Assembly: GCF_001005305.1 (NCBI RefSeq)
Contig: NZ_LBMH01000004.1
Span: forward strand, 486,670-550,669
Origin: Kordia zhangzhouensis
GTDB taxonomy: Bacteria; Bacteroidota; Bacteroidia; Flavobacteriales; Flavobacteriaceae
Reading direction: 5' to 3'
Length of the DNA: 64,000 nt
The translations under genes were made by a program, and so were the position numbers. Of this stretch, positions 28,596 through 37,537 are shown piece by piece (positions within the stretch are counted from its first letter, which is position 1; the number at the start of each line of letters is the position of its first letter). The notes under the pieces are model-generated. The model ran no database searches and had not been told where the DNA came from. It saw nothing but the letters and a program-made list of their open reading frames with translations.

Positions 28596-29559
28596 AGGTG
28601 CGGTTACGCAATTTATAGAAAAATATTATTTACATTTTAATGCTGCGTCTGTTGTAGACGCAGCGAAAGCTTATGAGGCGAACTTAGCACAAGGGTCAAA
28701 AATGCTAGTATCGCTTGCTGGTGCTATGAGCACGGCAGAATTAGGAAAAATATTTGCCGAAATGATTCGTCAAGACAAAGTTCAAATCATTTCTTGTACT
28801 GGCGCCAATTTGGAAGAAGATATCATGAATCTAGTAGCGCATTCACATTACAAACGAGTGCCAAACTATCGTGATTTGACTCCACAAGATGAATGGGATT
28901 TATTAGAAAAAGGACTCAATCGTGTAACGGATACCTGTATTCCAGAAGAAGAAGCATTCCGACGATTACAAAGCCATATCTATAAAATATGGAAAGATGC
29001 CGAAGCTAATGGCGAACGCTATTTGCCACACGAATATATGTACAAAATGTTGCTCTCGGGCGTATTGGAAGAATATTATGAAATTGACTTAAAAGATTCT
29101 TGGATGTACGCTGCTGCAGAAAAAAACTTACCAATTGTATGTCCTGGATGGGAAGATAGTACAATGGGGAACATTTTTGCAAGCTATGTGATGAAAGGAG
29201 AATTGAAAGCGAGTACTATGAAATCAGGAATAGAGTATATGACGTTTTTAGCAGACTGGTATACTGAAAATTCTGAAAACGGAATTGGTTTCTTCCAAAT
29301 TGGTGGAGGAATTGCTGGTGATTTCCCAATCTGTGTTGTACCAATGCTTTACCAAGATATGGAACGTACAGATACTCCTTTTTGGAATTACTTCTGTCAA
29401 ATTAGTGACTCAACTACAAGTTATGGGTCATACTCTGGTGCAGTTCCTAATGAAAAAATAACATGGGGAAAATTAGACATCGATACACCAAAATTTATTA
29501 TTGAAAGTGATGCAACTATTGTAGCACCCTTAATTTTTGCATATTTATTAAACCTATAA
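28585..29559 (+). CDS. Deoxyhypusine synthase family protein (polyamine aminobutyl transfer)
   Basis: A 324-aa NAD-dependent deoxyhypusine-synthase fold protein. LVSLAGAMSTAELG and ISCTGANLEEDIMN are NAD-binding family stretches; the catalytic lysine is kept in KITWGKLDIDTPKF (equivalent to human K329 in SWGKI). Bacteria lack eIF5A, so it cannot be making hypusine on that target. Bacterial homologues act in small-molecule polyamine synthesis (homospermidine-type chemistry). With speA and speB and without speD or speE here, it probably makes the longer polyamine from putrescine or agmatine. Confidence 0.85.
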   Translation: MKTKGAVTQFIEKYYLHFNAASVVDAAKAYEANLAQGSKMLVSLAGAMSTAELGKIFAEMIRQDKVQIISCTGANLEEDIMNLVAHSHYKRVPNYRDLTPQDEWDLLEKGLNRVTDTCIPEEEAFRRLQSHIYKIWKDAEANGERYLPHEYMYKMLLSGVLEEYYEIDLKDSWMYAAAEKNLPIVCPGWEDSTMGNIFASYVMKGELKASTMKSGIEYMTFLADWYTENSENGIGFFQIGGGIAGDFPICVVPMLYQDMERTDTPFWNYFCQISDSTTSYGSYSGAVPNEKITWGKLDIDTPKFIIESDATIVAPLIFAYLLNL

Positions 29560-29591
29560 TCTTACTAAAAACACATAAAAACACAGTAAAA

Positions 29592-29906
29592 GTGAAAGCT
29601 AAATCAGACAACTTAAAACGTGTAATCGTTGACTTTAAAAAGTTAACACCAGAAATTTTGGCACTCCTAGTGGAAAAATATCCATTTGGTTACGATGAAA
29701 ATCATATCGTAAAATTTAAAAATGCCAAAGGAGAATCTGTAGAAGCGGTAGAAGTAGTTTCAGGAGACACAAAATATTTGGTAAAAGTCAGCGTGAAACT
29801 TGAAATGACTATGGAAAATTATGACGAAGATGATTATGAAGATTTTGACGACAACGATCCAGATGCAATTCAAGACCCGATAGAAGAAGATGATGATGAT
29901 TTCTAA
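29592..29906 (+). CDS. Conserved-looking hypothetical protein with acidic tail
   Basis: A 104-aa protein from a GTG start; no ATG is available before the middle of the protein. The first 75 residues form a small alpha/beta unit (LKRVIVDFKKLTPEILALLV ... YLVKVSVKLEMT), and the last 30 are almost all Asp and Glu. It lies 32 bases after the DHS-like gene and its stop touches the ATG of the NUDIX gene, so it is translationally coupled. Family not recognised; no function assigned. Confidence 0.75.
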   Translation: MKAKSDNLKRVIVDFKKLTPEILALLVEKYPFGYDENHIVKFKNAKGESVEAVEVVSGDTKYLVKVSVKLEMTMENYDEDDYEDFDDNDPDAIQDPIEEDDDDF

Positions 29907-30380
29907 ATGGCGTTTCAAAAATTGAAAGTAAAGATTATTCACAAAACACGCCTATTAGCTGTAAATGGCGAGCAACTTTTAGTTATCGAAAAAGTAGGAG
30001 AAACTAAAAAGTTAACATTTCCTGGTGGTGTAAAAAAACGGAAAGAATCTTTTGAAGAAAGCCTAAAACGAGAAACACTTGAAGAAATAGGATTGATGGT
30101 AAACAAGCACAAGTTGTCACATGTCATTTCTTCTGCAAGAATTTTACATGCAACGACGGTGTTAAAACATCATTTTGCTTTGACAATTGATACTAATGTG
30201 TTCAAAGTATTAGAACCTGAAAAGTTCAAAGATGTGTATTGGACACATTGGAAAGATGCTATTGCTTTTTTAGATAAAGAAGACAAAAAAGCAGTAAAGA
30301 AATTTTTTAAAAGTAAACTAAAGAAGAAACGAAAACTATATCGAGATGAAAGCAGCATTCCACCTCGCATTGCCATGTGA
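29907..30380 (+). CDS. NUDIX hydrolase
   Basis: A 157-aa nucleoside-diphosphate-linked-moiety hydrolase. The Nudix box is complete: G-VKKRK-E-SFEESLK-RETLEEIGL fits Gx5Ex7REUxEExGU. The C-terminus is very basic (KKFFKSKLKKKRKLYR). It starts right at the end of the acidic-tail gene and overlaps the VOC gene by 35 bases. The substrate cannot be predicted. Confidence 0.88.
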   Translation: MAFQKLKVKIIHKTRLLAVNGEQLLVIEKVGETKKLTFPGGVKKRKESFEESLKRETLEEIGLMVNKHKLSHVISSARILHATTVLKHHFALTIDTNVFKVLEPEKFKDVYWTHWKDAIAFLDKEDKKAVKKFFKSKLKKKRKLYRDESSIPPRIAM

Positions 30381-30762
30381 TGACATTGAAAAAACTAAAA
30401 AATTCTATGTAGATACACTAGGCGCAAGTCAAGGACGTTTCACAGATACATGGCTTGATATAAATTTTTATGGAAATCAACTAACGTTTACCAATGCTGG
30501 TTCGTTCAATTTTGACTTCAAAAATTATCGTTTGAGTGGTCAAATATTACCTTCCTTTCATTTTGGAATCATTGTCGATGCCGAAACCTGGGGAAAATTG
30601 TACACAAAATTATTTTCTATGAATCTAGAAGTTACTACCGAAGTTACTTTTTTAGAAAATAAAGCAGGAGAACATATTTCTTTTTTTGTGACTGATCCAG
30701 ATGGATATATTGTCGAATTTAAAAGCTTTAAAGAAGCAGGAGAAGTTTTTACGAATGAATAG
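30346..30762 (+). CDS. VOC family (glyoxalase-like) protein
   Basis: A 138-aa vicinal oxygen chelate fold protein, with two beta-alpha-beta-beta-beta modules: FHLALPCDDIEKTKKFYVDT at the start and ISFFVTDPDGYIVEFKSF near the end. His6 and Glu127-like residues could bind metal. It overlaps the NUDIX gene by 35 bases. Could be a lyase, a dioxygenase-like enzyme or a binding protein; undecided. Confidence 0.85.
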   Translation: MKAAFHLALPCDDIEKTKKFYVDTLGASQGRFTDTWLDINFYGNQLTFTNAGSFNFDFKNYRLSGQILPSFHFGIIVDAETWGKLYTKLFSMNLEVTTEVTFLENKAGEHISFFVTDPDGYIVEFKSFKEAGEVFTNE

Positions 30763-30804
30763 TACTTTTTTTTCAATTAATTACAGCAAGTGTAATTTTT
30801 TAGA

Positions 30805-32328
30805 ATGAACGCAAAAAACATCGAAAATATCGAACTTACATTCTTGAGTTTAAATGACTATCAAGAATTAAAAGCAGCAATGATTCAAGCATATGCCTCT
30901 ATGCCTGGATCGTATTGGGAAGCCTCACAAATAGCAACATTGATTTCAAAATTCCCAGAGGGGCAAATTGTAATTAAGATTAATGGACAGTTGGCAGGTT
31001 GTGCATTATCAATAATTGTAGATTACGAATCTTTTGAAGAATTTCACACATATGGAGATATCATCAAAAAATCGTTTGACGCACATACTAATCAAGGAGA
31101 TATTTTATACGGAATAGATGTTTTCATCAAACCAGAATTTAGAGGATTGCGTTTGGGAAGACGATTGTATGATTACCGAAAAGAACTATGTGAGAAGCTA
31201 AATTTAAAAGGGATTGTATTTGGAGGTCGTATTCCAAACTATCATAATTATGCAGACACATTAAGTCCCAAACAATACATAGAAAAAGTAAAGCAGAAGG
31301 AAATAAACGATCCCGTATTAAACTTTCAAATATCAAATGATTTTCACCCTGCAAAAATCTTAAAAGGATATTTAAAAGGTGATAAGGACTCTAATGAATT
31401 TGCTGTTTTGATGGAATGGGACAATATTTACTATGAAAAACCCACCAAAAAAGCGACCACACTCAAAAAAGTAGTTCGCTTAGGGTTAATTCAATGGCAA
31501 ATGCGTCCCTACAGAGATTTAGAAGAACTATTACAGCAAGCAGAATTTTTTATTGATGCAGTAGCTGGATATCGTTCAGACTTTGCTGTTTTTCCTGAAT
31601 TTTTCAATGCTCCATTAATGGCGGTAAATAATCATATGTCTACACCAGAAGCCATTCGTGAACTAGCAAAACACACAGATGCCATTGTCGAAAAATTTTC
31701 TGAATTCTCGATTTCTTACAATATAAACATCATTTCTGGAAGTATGCCAGAAATGCGAAACGGAAAACTTTATAATGTAGGGTATTTATGCAAGCGTGAT
31801 GGTAGTGTAGAACGTTATGAAAAAATACATGTTACTCCTGATGAAGCTAAAGTTTGGGGAATGCAAGGAGGACATTCGTTGCGCACGTTTGATACCGATT
31901 GTGGAAAAATAGGAATACTAATTTGTTATGATTCAGAATTTCCTGAATTGAGTCGCTTGTTAGCCGATGAAGGAATGGATATCTTATTTGTGCCATTTCT
32001 CACAGATACGCAAAATGGGTATGCACGCGTTCGAAATTGTGCACGTGCAAGAGCTATAGAAAACGAATGTTATGTAGCTATTGCAGGAAGTGTTGGAAAC
32101 TTACCAAAAGTACAAAACATGGATATTCAATTTGCGCAATCTACCGTATTTACACCATGTGATTTTTCATTTCCAACCAATGGTATCAAAGCAGAAGCGA
32201 CGCCAAATACAGAAATGATTCTTATAGCGGATGTAGATATTGACTTGTTACGAGAACTAAATCAATTTGGAGCAGTTCGCAACTTAAGAGATCGCAGAAA
32301 AGACATATTCGAGGTGCGACGAAAATAA
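30805..32328 (+). CDS. GNAT acetyltransferase / nitrilase-family amidohydrolase fusion
   Basis: A 507-aa two-domain protein. Residues about 8-200 are a GNAT N-acetyltransferase (acetyl-CoA loop GLRLGRRLYDYR). Residues about 220-500 are a carbon-nitrogen hydrolase with the triad Glu (VFPEFFNAPL), Lys (YEKIHVTPDE) and Cys (GILICYDSEFPEL). This fusion is widespread in Bacteroidota; the reaction is not known. Its place just after the polyamine operon hints at an amine or amide substrate, such as an acylated polyamine, which is inference. Confidence 0.9.
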   Translation: MNAKNIENIELTFLSLNDYQELKAAMIQAYASMPGSYWEASQIATLISKFPEGQIVIKINGQLAGCALSIIVDYESFEEFHTYGDIIKKSFDAHTNQGDILYGIDVFIKPEFRGLRLGRRLYDYRKELCEKLNLKGIVFGGRIPNYHNYADTLSPKQYIEKVKQKEINDPVLNFQISNDFHPAKILKGYLKGDKDSNEFAVLMEWDNIYYEKPTKKATTLKKVVRLGLIQWQMRPYRDLEELLQQAEFFIDAVAGYRSDFAVFPEFFNAPLMAVNNHMSTPEAIRELAKHTDAIVEKFSEFSISYNINIISGSMPEMRNGKLYNVGYLCKRDGSVERYEKIHVTPDEAKVWGMQGGHSLRTFDTDCGKIGILICYDSEFPELSRLLADEGMDILFVPFLTDTQNGYARVRNCARARAIENECYVAIAGSVGNLPKVQNMDIQFAQSTVFTPCDFSFPTNGIKAEATPNTEMILIADVDIDLLRELNQFGAVRNLRDRRKDIFEVRRK

Positions 32329-32412
32329 AAAACCGTGCAATTTTGTAATTCTAGTATAAATTACTTTTATTAAAAGTATAGAAAAATAAATTCAACAGAA
32401 AAGTTTAAAAAA

Positions 32413-33789
32413 TTGAGTTCAACATTAAAAATCGTAGGTAGCGAAGAATGGTGTTCATTTCCTTCGTTACAGATTCCAGCAATTAAAGCACGTGTAGATT
32501 CAGGTGCAAAAACATCGTCTATTCAAGCCAATAATATAAAACTTCAATACAGAGATAACGAAGAATGGGTAAGTTTTGAAGTGAATCCAATACAAGAAAA
32601 CCGTAGTATTGCTGTGAAATGTAAAGCAAAAATTCACGACAAGCGTACTGTAAAAAGTTCAAGTGGTATTTCTGAAGAGCGTTATGTAATAAAAGTGCCT
32701 CTATCAATTGGAGATGATACGTTTGAAGCTGAAATGACACTCGCCAACCGAGATGCTATGGAATTTAGGATGTTGCTTGGTAGAGAAGCTCTAAATGGAA
32801 GATTTATGGTAAACCCTTCGGATGTATTCTTAGAGTCTAACTATACAGAAGAAGATATAGAACGCAAATATAAACACCTGATTAAAGAAAAAACAGGACT
32901 CAAAATTGCTTTACTTGCCAGTAATCCAAACTTGTTTAGTAACAAACGAATTATGGAAGCGGGAATTGCCCGAGGTCATGAAATGGTGTTTTTAAATGTA
33001 GAGCAGGCGTATATGAAGTTTGATGCAAAAGAACCTCAAATTCGTTACCGTGGAGGAAATGTTGTCGATGCTTTTGACGCAATCATTCCAAGAATTAAAC
33101 CTGCAGTAACATTTTATGCGTGTGCATTGATTCGTCAATTTGATTCTATGGGAGCGTACTGCTTAAACTCTGCGGAAGCGATTACTCAATCAAGAGACAA
33201 ATTACAAGCAACTCAATTATTTACAAAACACGATATTCATATTCCGATTACAGGTTTTGCAAACTCTCCGTTAGATACGAAAGATTTGATAAAAATGGTA
33301 AACGGAGCACCATTAATCATAAAATTACTTGAAAGTACCCAAGGAAAAGGAGTTGTTTTAGCAGAAACGAATAAAGCAGCAGAAAGTGTTATTAATGCTT
33401 TTAAAAGTGTGAAAACAAACATTTTAGTACAAGAGTTCATCAAAGAAGCTAATGGACAGGATATACGTTGTTTTGTGGTAAATGGAAAAGTGGTTGCAGC
33501 AATGCAACGACAAGCAGAAAAAGGAGAATTCAGAGCAAATATTCATCAAGGAGGTTCAGCTTCTAAAGTAAAAATTACTGCCGAAGAACGTAAACTTGCG
33601 GTTAAAGCCGCAAAAATATTAGGACTGCCAGTTGCCGGTGTAGACATAATCCGTTCTAACAAAGGGCCACTATTGCTTGAGGTAAATTCATCACCAGGAT
33701 TGGAAGGTATTGAAAATGCAACAGGGTTGGATATTGCTAATATTATGATTGAAGCAGTAGAGAAGAAACTAAAATTTAAGCGTAAGTAA
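32413..33789 (+). CDS. rimK: RimK-type ATP-grasp ligase fused to an N-terminal RimB-like protease domain
   Basis: A 458-aa protein from a TTG start. Residues about 1-140 are a retropepsin-like ATP-dependent zinc protease domain (PF05618 type; [14 protein letters not shown] with the catalytic Asp). Residues about 160-455 are a RimK ATP-grasp with [14 protein letters not shown], the metal-binding [15 protein letters not shown] and AGVDIIR. RimK adds glutamates to the C-terminus of ribosomal protein S6; the fused domain may trim them, giving writer and eraser in one chain. The S6 target is by family only. Confidence 0.88.
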   Translation: MSSTLKIVGSEEWCSFPSLQIPAIKARVDSGAKTSSIQANNIKLQYRDNEEWVSFEVNPIQENRSIAVKCKAKIHDKRTVKSSSGISEERYVIKVPLSIGDDTFEAEMTLANRDAMEFRMLLGREALNGRFMVNPSDVFLESNYTEEDIERKYKHLIKEKTGLKIALLASNPNLFSNKRIMEAGIARGHEMVFLNVEQAYMKFDAKEPQIRYRGGNVVDAFDAIIPRIKPAVTFYACALIRQFDSMGAYCLNSAEAITQSRDKLQATQLFTKHDIHIPITGFANSPLDTKDLIKMVNGAPLIIKLLESTQGKGVVLAETNKAAESVINAFKSVKTNILVQEFIKEANGQDIRCFVVNGKVVAAMQRQAEKGEFRANIHQGGSASKVKITAEERKLAVKAAKILGLPVAGVDIIRSNKGPLLLEVNSSPGLEGIENATGLDIANIMIEAVEKKLKFKRK

Positions 33790-33913
33790 ATATATTTTTA
33801 TTATAACTAACCATACAAAATTGTAACGTGTTTATACATAAACTATGATTTTATACCATTTTTTTGATAAAAAGAGTGATATTAGCTACCAATTATTTAA
33901 TAAAATAACGAAT

Positions 33914-34285
33914 ATGAAACAATTCAAAGCAATACTGTTCGCAGTCGTAATTTTTAGTTTTCTATCTTTTCAAGAAATTAATTCACTTGAAGGAAAATGG
34001 GAACTCTTCAAAATGGAAACTCCTGAAGGAGAAGTAAACGAAACAAATGGACGCTGGATGCACTTTATGAAAGATGGCGTGTTAAAAGGAGGAAATACTC
34101 TTGATACAACTAATAGAACAGGGAATTGGAGCTATGATTCGAAAACTAAATCGCTCACATTTGGTTCGGAAAAGCAACTATCAGGAGAAGGAACATACAC
34201 TGTTAATTGGATTGATGCAAAAACCATTAGTCTCACATTAGAAAGAGGCAGAAAGGTGTATTTAAAGCGAATAAAGGAGGAATAA
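33914..34285 (+). CDS. Exported lipocalin-like small protein
   Basis: A 123-aa protein with signal peptide MKQFKAILFAVVIFSFLSFQ, followed by a compact beta-rich domain (SLEGKWELFKMETPEGEVNE ... GNWSYDSKTKSLTFG) resembling lipocalin-like domains of Bacteroidota. The start is ATG 33914 because the signal peptide begins there; a longer frame from 33845 exists. Function unknown. Confidence 0.75.
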   Translation: MKQFKAILFAVVIFSFLSFQEINSLEGKWELFKMETPEGEVNETNGRWMHFMKDGVLKGGNTLDTTNRTGNWSYDSKTKSLTFGSEKQLSGEGTYTVNWIDAKTISLTLERGRKVYLKRIKEE

Positions 34286-34414
34286 TTGTAAGTTTTAAAT
34301 GTTTTTGCTGTACCAACAAAGAAGAATAGCAGGGTAAGTACGCTCTAAAAATATAAAATATCCCTAAAAGTAGTTTAATACGATAGTAAAATAGAAGTAA
34401 TGTTGTTAAAAAAT

Positions 34415-34443
34415 AAAAATTTATTGATTTTCAATAAATTTTT
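34415..34443 (+). terminator. AT-only hairpin, possible terminator
   Basis: Perfect 13-bp stem AAAAATTTATTGA / TCAATAAATTTTT with a TTT loop between the lipocalin-like gene and the DUF2975 gene. Only weakly stable. Confidence 0.4.
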
Positions 34444-34472
34444 ATCGTAATTTGCTAAAAATAATTAGTATT

Positions 34473-34994
34473 ATGAAAAACACTTCTGAACTTCTATTAA
34501 AGATTATGCGAATTTTAGCATGGTTTGTATTTGTTGCATTATTAATAAAAGCTGGCGCATTTCTTATGTCTTACGGTGTAAGTATCAACAATCCGGAAGC
34601 TGCCAACGATTTGTATCGCGGAACAGATTTGTCACGCTATGAGCGTTACAGTTTTGTACAATATTCATTGATTGTATTTTATCATATCATTCTTTACATT
34701 TTGCAAGCATATATTGCTTTGTTTGTAGTAAACTTGATTAAAAATATCAATCTTGAAAAACCATTTACAATAATGGTTGCTACGATTTTGCAAAAGATAA
34801 GTGTCACTATCTTTGTTGTTTGGATTCTAGCGATGATTCACAACGTACATGTTGCCATTTTAGAACGTTATGCAGGTATTAAAGCGTCTTTTTTTTCAGG
34901 AGAATATATATTTTTAGCAGGCGTGATATTTGTATTAGCCTTTATATTCAAAAAAGGGGTTAGGATGCAACATGAAAATGAATTAACAATCTAG
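34473..34994 (+). CDS. DUF2975 membrane protein
   Basis: A 173-aa protein with four hydrophobic segments (about 13-33, 62-85, 100-120, 138-160). The start is ATG 34473 (MKNTSELLLKIMRILAW); a TTG upstream is less likely. It is followed after two bases by a YozG-like Cro/C1 regulator, the usual DUF2975-HTH pair; the membrane partner may control or be controlled by the DNA-binding protein. No catalytic residues apparent. Confidence 0.85.
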   Translation: MKNTSELLLKIMRILAWFVFVALLIKAGAFLMSYGVSINNPEAANDLYRGTDLSRYERYSFVQYSLIVFYHIILYILQAYIALFVVNLIKNINLEKPFTIMVATILQKISVTIFVVWILAMIHNVHVAILERYAGIKASFFSGEYIFLAGVIFVLAFIFKKGVRMQHENELTI

Positions 34995-34996
34995 AC

Positions 34997-35209
34997 ATGG
35001 CAATTATTGTAAATTTAGACGTCATGATGGCAAAACGAAAAATGTCACTTAATGAGCTTTCAGAAGCAGTTGGCGTAACCTTATCGAATTTGTCAATCTT
35101 AAAAAACGGCAAAGCTAAAGCCATTCGATTTTCGACCTTAGCCGCTATTTGTAATGCGCTTGACTGTCAACCAGGGGATATTTTAGAATATAACCAATCT
35201 GCACTCTAA
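34997..35209 (+). CDS. Small Cro/C1-type helix-turn-helix regulator (YozG-like)
   Basis: A 70-aa protein that is almost entirely an HTH domain: MSLNELSEAVGVTLSNLSIL (helices 2 and 3), then CNALDCQPGDILEY, typical of HTH_26 proteins. It forms a two-gene operon with the DUF2975 gene just upstream. Confidence 0.9.
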   Translation: MAIIVNLDVMMAKRKMSLNELSEAVGVTLSNLSILKNGKAKAIRFSTLAAICNALDCQPGDILEYNQSAL

Positions 35210-35330
35210 AAAAAATGGTATAATGAGTAATATCAATTTTGGATAGCAAGTATTGTTGGTTGCTTATATGCTTTTCAGCTTTTATTTGGACTATTTATGT
35301 AGTTCAAACTATGTATTCTGTTAAACAATA

Positions 35331-36620
35331 TCATAGTTTTGGAACCGTAACAAAACCGCCAAACCAACAATCAAACGTGATCTTTTCACCTCCTTTATAT
35401 CCTTTATTAAAAATATCAATTTTACTAGGTGCCGATTGTGTATACGTTTCCAATAATCGATTTGCCTCTTTTTTTACATTAAAATCAATATTCATCGCTT
35501 TTCTTGCACTTTCTGCGGCTTTCCAATAAATTGCTCTTTTGGTAAATTCATCCGAACCACATTCATTAGCGCTCGAAGCGTATAATCTGGCTAGACTCAA
35601 ATATACAGCTCCTGCAGTAGGAGACGCATTTAGTGCCTGCTCATAATATGAACGAGCTTTGGATTTTTGTCCTTTTGCAACAGCTTCGTTTCCTGCGCTA
35701 TGTAAGACTTCCGTTATTTTTAGATTGTCAGTTTCTAGAACTACATATTCTTTCAAGTATTTGTTGGCTTGTAAAGTATTATTTTGCTGTTGGTGCACCT
35801 TATAAAGATATAATTTTGTTTGAGCAGTAGGCTCTAATTCATCAATCTCAGTGATTAATTTGAAAAAAAATAACTCATCTTCACAGCTTTTTTGATCTAA
35901 AATATTTGCAACTTTTCGTATCCATTCAACATCATTCTTCATAGTGTTAAATTTCTTTTCGTATATAGGAATTAATGTTTTACAGGTAGCTACTTTTTCA
36001 ATAAGAATATCCATATTGCTTAGAAAAGTGTTAATAGCTGCTTTATTTTTGGCAGATTTTTTTTGAAGAATCAAGAGCTTTTCTCGTATAGTTTCATACT
36101 TTTCCATTAGTTTCTCTACTGAAATATTAAGTTCCCCAGATTGGTGCAATTTGTATAATAATTCAAAATATTGATACAATCCTTTGGGGTTTTTAAAATG
36201 TATTTCGTCAGTTTGTAATGCTTCGTTAAAAAGAAGATATTGTTCTTTAGTGGTGCCAATATCATGCATAATCATTAATGAAGCTATTTTAGGAAGGAAT
36301 TTCCCTTTAGGTGTTTTTTTTGGAAAATGTAAAATTCGCTCTTTATATAATTCAATTAAAGAAGTTGCTATTGCTTTTTTACTTGAGGAAATGGTTATTT
36401 CATGATTCAACAAAATTTCACCATAAGCATACACAGCATAATTGAGTGCGGCACAATTTTTCCGTAAAAAGGCTAATTGAGGTTTTGCTTCTTCATATCG
36501 CTGTGTTTTTACATTCTCGGAAAAAAGAGATAGTGTTTCGTTACAAGAATTTTGTGTAAGTACGTAGTTACTAAATAATACACAGAACGTGGTAATCATT
36601 AGTTTGGTAATGTTTTTCAT
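35331..36620 (-). CDS. Exported tetratricopeptide-repeat protein
   Basis: A 429-aa protein with signal peptide MKNITKLMITTFCVLFSNYV (cut near TQNSC) and all-helical TPR-like repeats; the clearest units lie at about 290-400 (EVLHSAGNEAVAKGQKSKAR, YYEQALNASPTAGAVYLSLA). Four or more cysteines are spaced along the chain. The C-terminus GGEKITFDCWFGGFVTVPKL is shared by many flavobacterial TPR proteins of this type. Probably periplasmic; function unknown. Confidence 0.85.
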   Translation of the reverse strand: MKNITKLMITTFCVLFSNYVLTQNSCNETLSLFSENVKTQRYEEAKPQLAFLRKNCAALNYAVYAYGEILLNHEITISSSKKAIATSLIELYKERILHFPKKTPKGKFLPKIASLMIMHDIGTTKEQYLLFNEALQTDEIHFKNPKGLYQYFELLYKLHQSGELNISVEKLMEKYETIREKLLILQKKSAKNKAAINTFLSNMDILIEKVATCKTLIPIYEKKFNTMKNDVEWIRKVANILDQKSCEDELFFFKLITEIDELEPTAQTKLYLYKVHQQQNNTLQANKYLKEYVVLETDNLKITEVLHSAGNEAVAKGQKSKARSYYEQALNASPTAGAVYLSLARLYASSANECGSDEFTKRAIYWKAAESARKAMNIDFNVKKEANRLLETYTQSAPSKIDIFNKGYKGGEKITFDCWFGGFVTVPKL

Positions 36621-36996
36621 AATGTGAGTTTTAAATCGGTTTAAAAAAAACGCACAAAATGTGTACCGAAATAATAATTAGAATCCGAAAAAATGTAGAT
36701 ATGATATTAGCTTAGTATATGCTAAAGCGAACCGAAGTTCGCTTTTATTTTTAGAAAACAGCTTCAGGAAAATGTTTCCGTTACCAACCAGATGAGCAAG
36801 GAGAGTTAATTGGTAAAGAAATCATTTGCCCGCAATAAATAGAAATTCAATTCTTGATTTTGTTTGGCGTAAAACCATAATATTACTGGCATTTACAAGC
36901 TTATGTGTCGTGATTTATAAATTTCGATATTAATCATTATGAAGGCGAATTTTAAACTTATATCATTGACAATTATTAATCTTAAAATTCGTAAAA
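36621..36996. other. Intergenic region with an orphan hairpin and a gene remnant
   Basis: No complete gene was seen. A 9-bp hairpin AAAGCGAAC / GTTCGCTTT (36724-36745) followed by TATTTTTA looks like a terminator without an obvious transcript. It is followed by a coding-like remnant (36755-36838). The last 150 bases before 36997 are AT-rich and should hold the promoter of the peptide gene. Confidence 0.6.
36755..36838 (+). pseudogene. Remnant of an unknown coding sequence
   Basis: A 27-codon open stretch bounded by stops and without a start codon reads KTASGKCFRYQPDEQGEL then IGKEIICPQ. It looks like the C-terminal end of a real protein (codon use, charged and aromatic composition), but nothing upstream continues it. 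Possibly a decayed gene; could be chance. Confidence 0.25.
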
Positions 36997-37185
36997 ATGA
37001 AAAAAAGAAATTTAAAAAATCTGTCACTTAACAAGAGCTTTATTTCTAACTTAGAATCAATAAATGGCGGATTAATTGCAGGAAGTGGAGTAGATTGTGT
37101 TACACAAGTTGGTTCTTGTCAAACAACATCATGTGTGTGTACTAACAATCAACATTGTTTAACATGGACTTGTCCAACCAAATAA
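36997..37185 (+). CDS. RiPP-like precursor, 62 aa
   Basis: Leader MKKRNLKNLSLNKSFISNLE then SINGG (Gly-Gly 24-25); the core has six cysteines (34, 41, 46, 48, 54, 59) and many Ser/Thr. Same leader family as the genes at 3297, 24951, 25377, 40851 and 63321. It lies 1 kb upstream of the grasp-with-spasm locus, but that locus has its own different precursor, so a link is unlikely. A terminator follows. Confidence 0.8.
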   Translation: MKKRNLKNLSLNKSFISNLESINGGLIAGSGVDCVTQVGSCQTTSCVCTNNQHCLTWTCPTK

Positions 37186-37230
37186 AAAAGGCTACATAAT
37201 AAGAAGATAATAGATATCTGTAAAGTGTAC

Positions 37231-37259
37231 AAATCCAGAGGTTTCTCTGGATTTTTTTT
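37231..37259 (+). terminator. Intrinsic terminator of the 62-aa precursor gene
   Basis: Stem AAATCCAGAG / CTCTGGATTT with a four-base loop and a long T run, 45 bases past the stop. Confidence 0.85.
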
Positions 37260-37537
37260 ATTCTAGAAGAATCTGATTCATTAAGAATTGTTGTTCTCTA
37301 AAGTATCAACTAAAAAGAGTAAAGATAATTCCTTTCAAAAATCTTACATATAAAGTAAATATTTAGTTGTTTTATTGAATAATCACTATTTAAAGTAGGA
37401 AAAATATAGTTATAACGTACTAATAGTAATGTTTTTATATAGGAAAAAAGGTATATTATTTAATAGCTTTGATTGGATTATTTGTTTAAAAGTAGTATTA
37501 ATGGCAACTTTTTGGTAGAATCAAAATAGTTTATTTT
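37260..37537. other. AT-rich spacer before the DUF6624 gene
   Basis: Very AT-rich, with stops in all frames and no gene. It presumably holds the promoter of the downstream lipoprotein and perhaps of the RiPP genes; no exact TAnnTTTG match was found. Confidence 0.5.

Noticed and set aside
35239..35529. 96-codon frame on the plus strand beyond the HTH gene
   Set aside because: It starts with TTG and mostly overlaps the 3' end of the well-supported TPR gene on the other strand.
36997..37185. The 62-aa peptide as the substrate of the nearby grasp-with-spasm enzymes
   Set aside because: Its leader matches the dispersed orphan family and not the leader at 38201; it is separated by a strong terminator and the DUF6624 gene.
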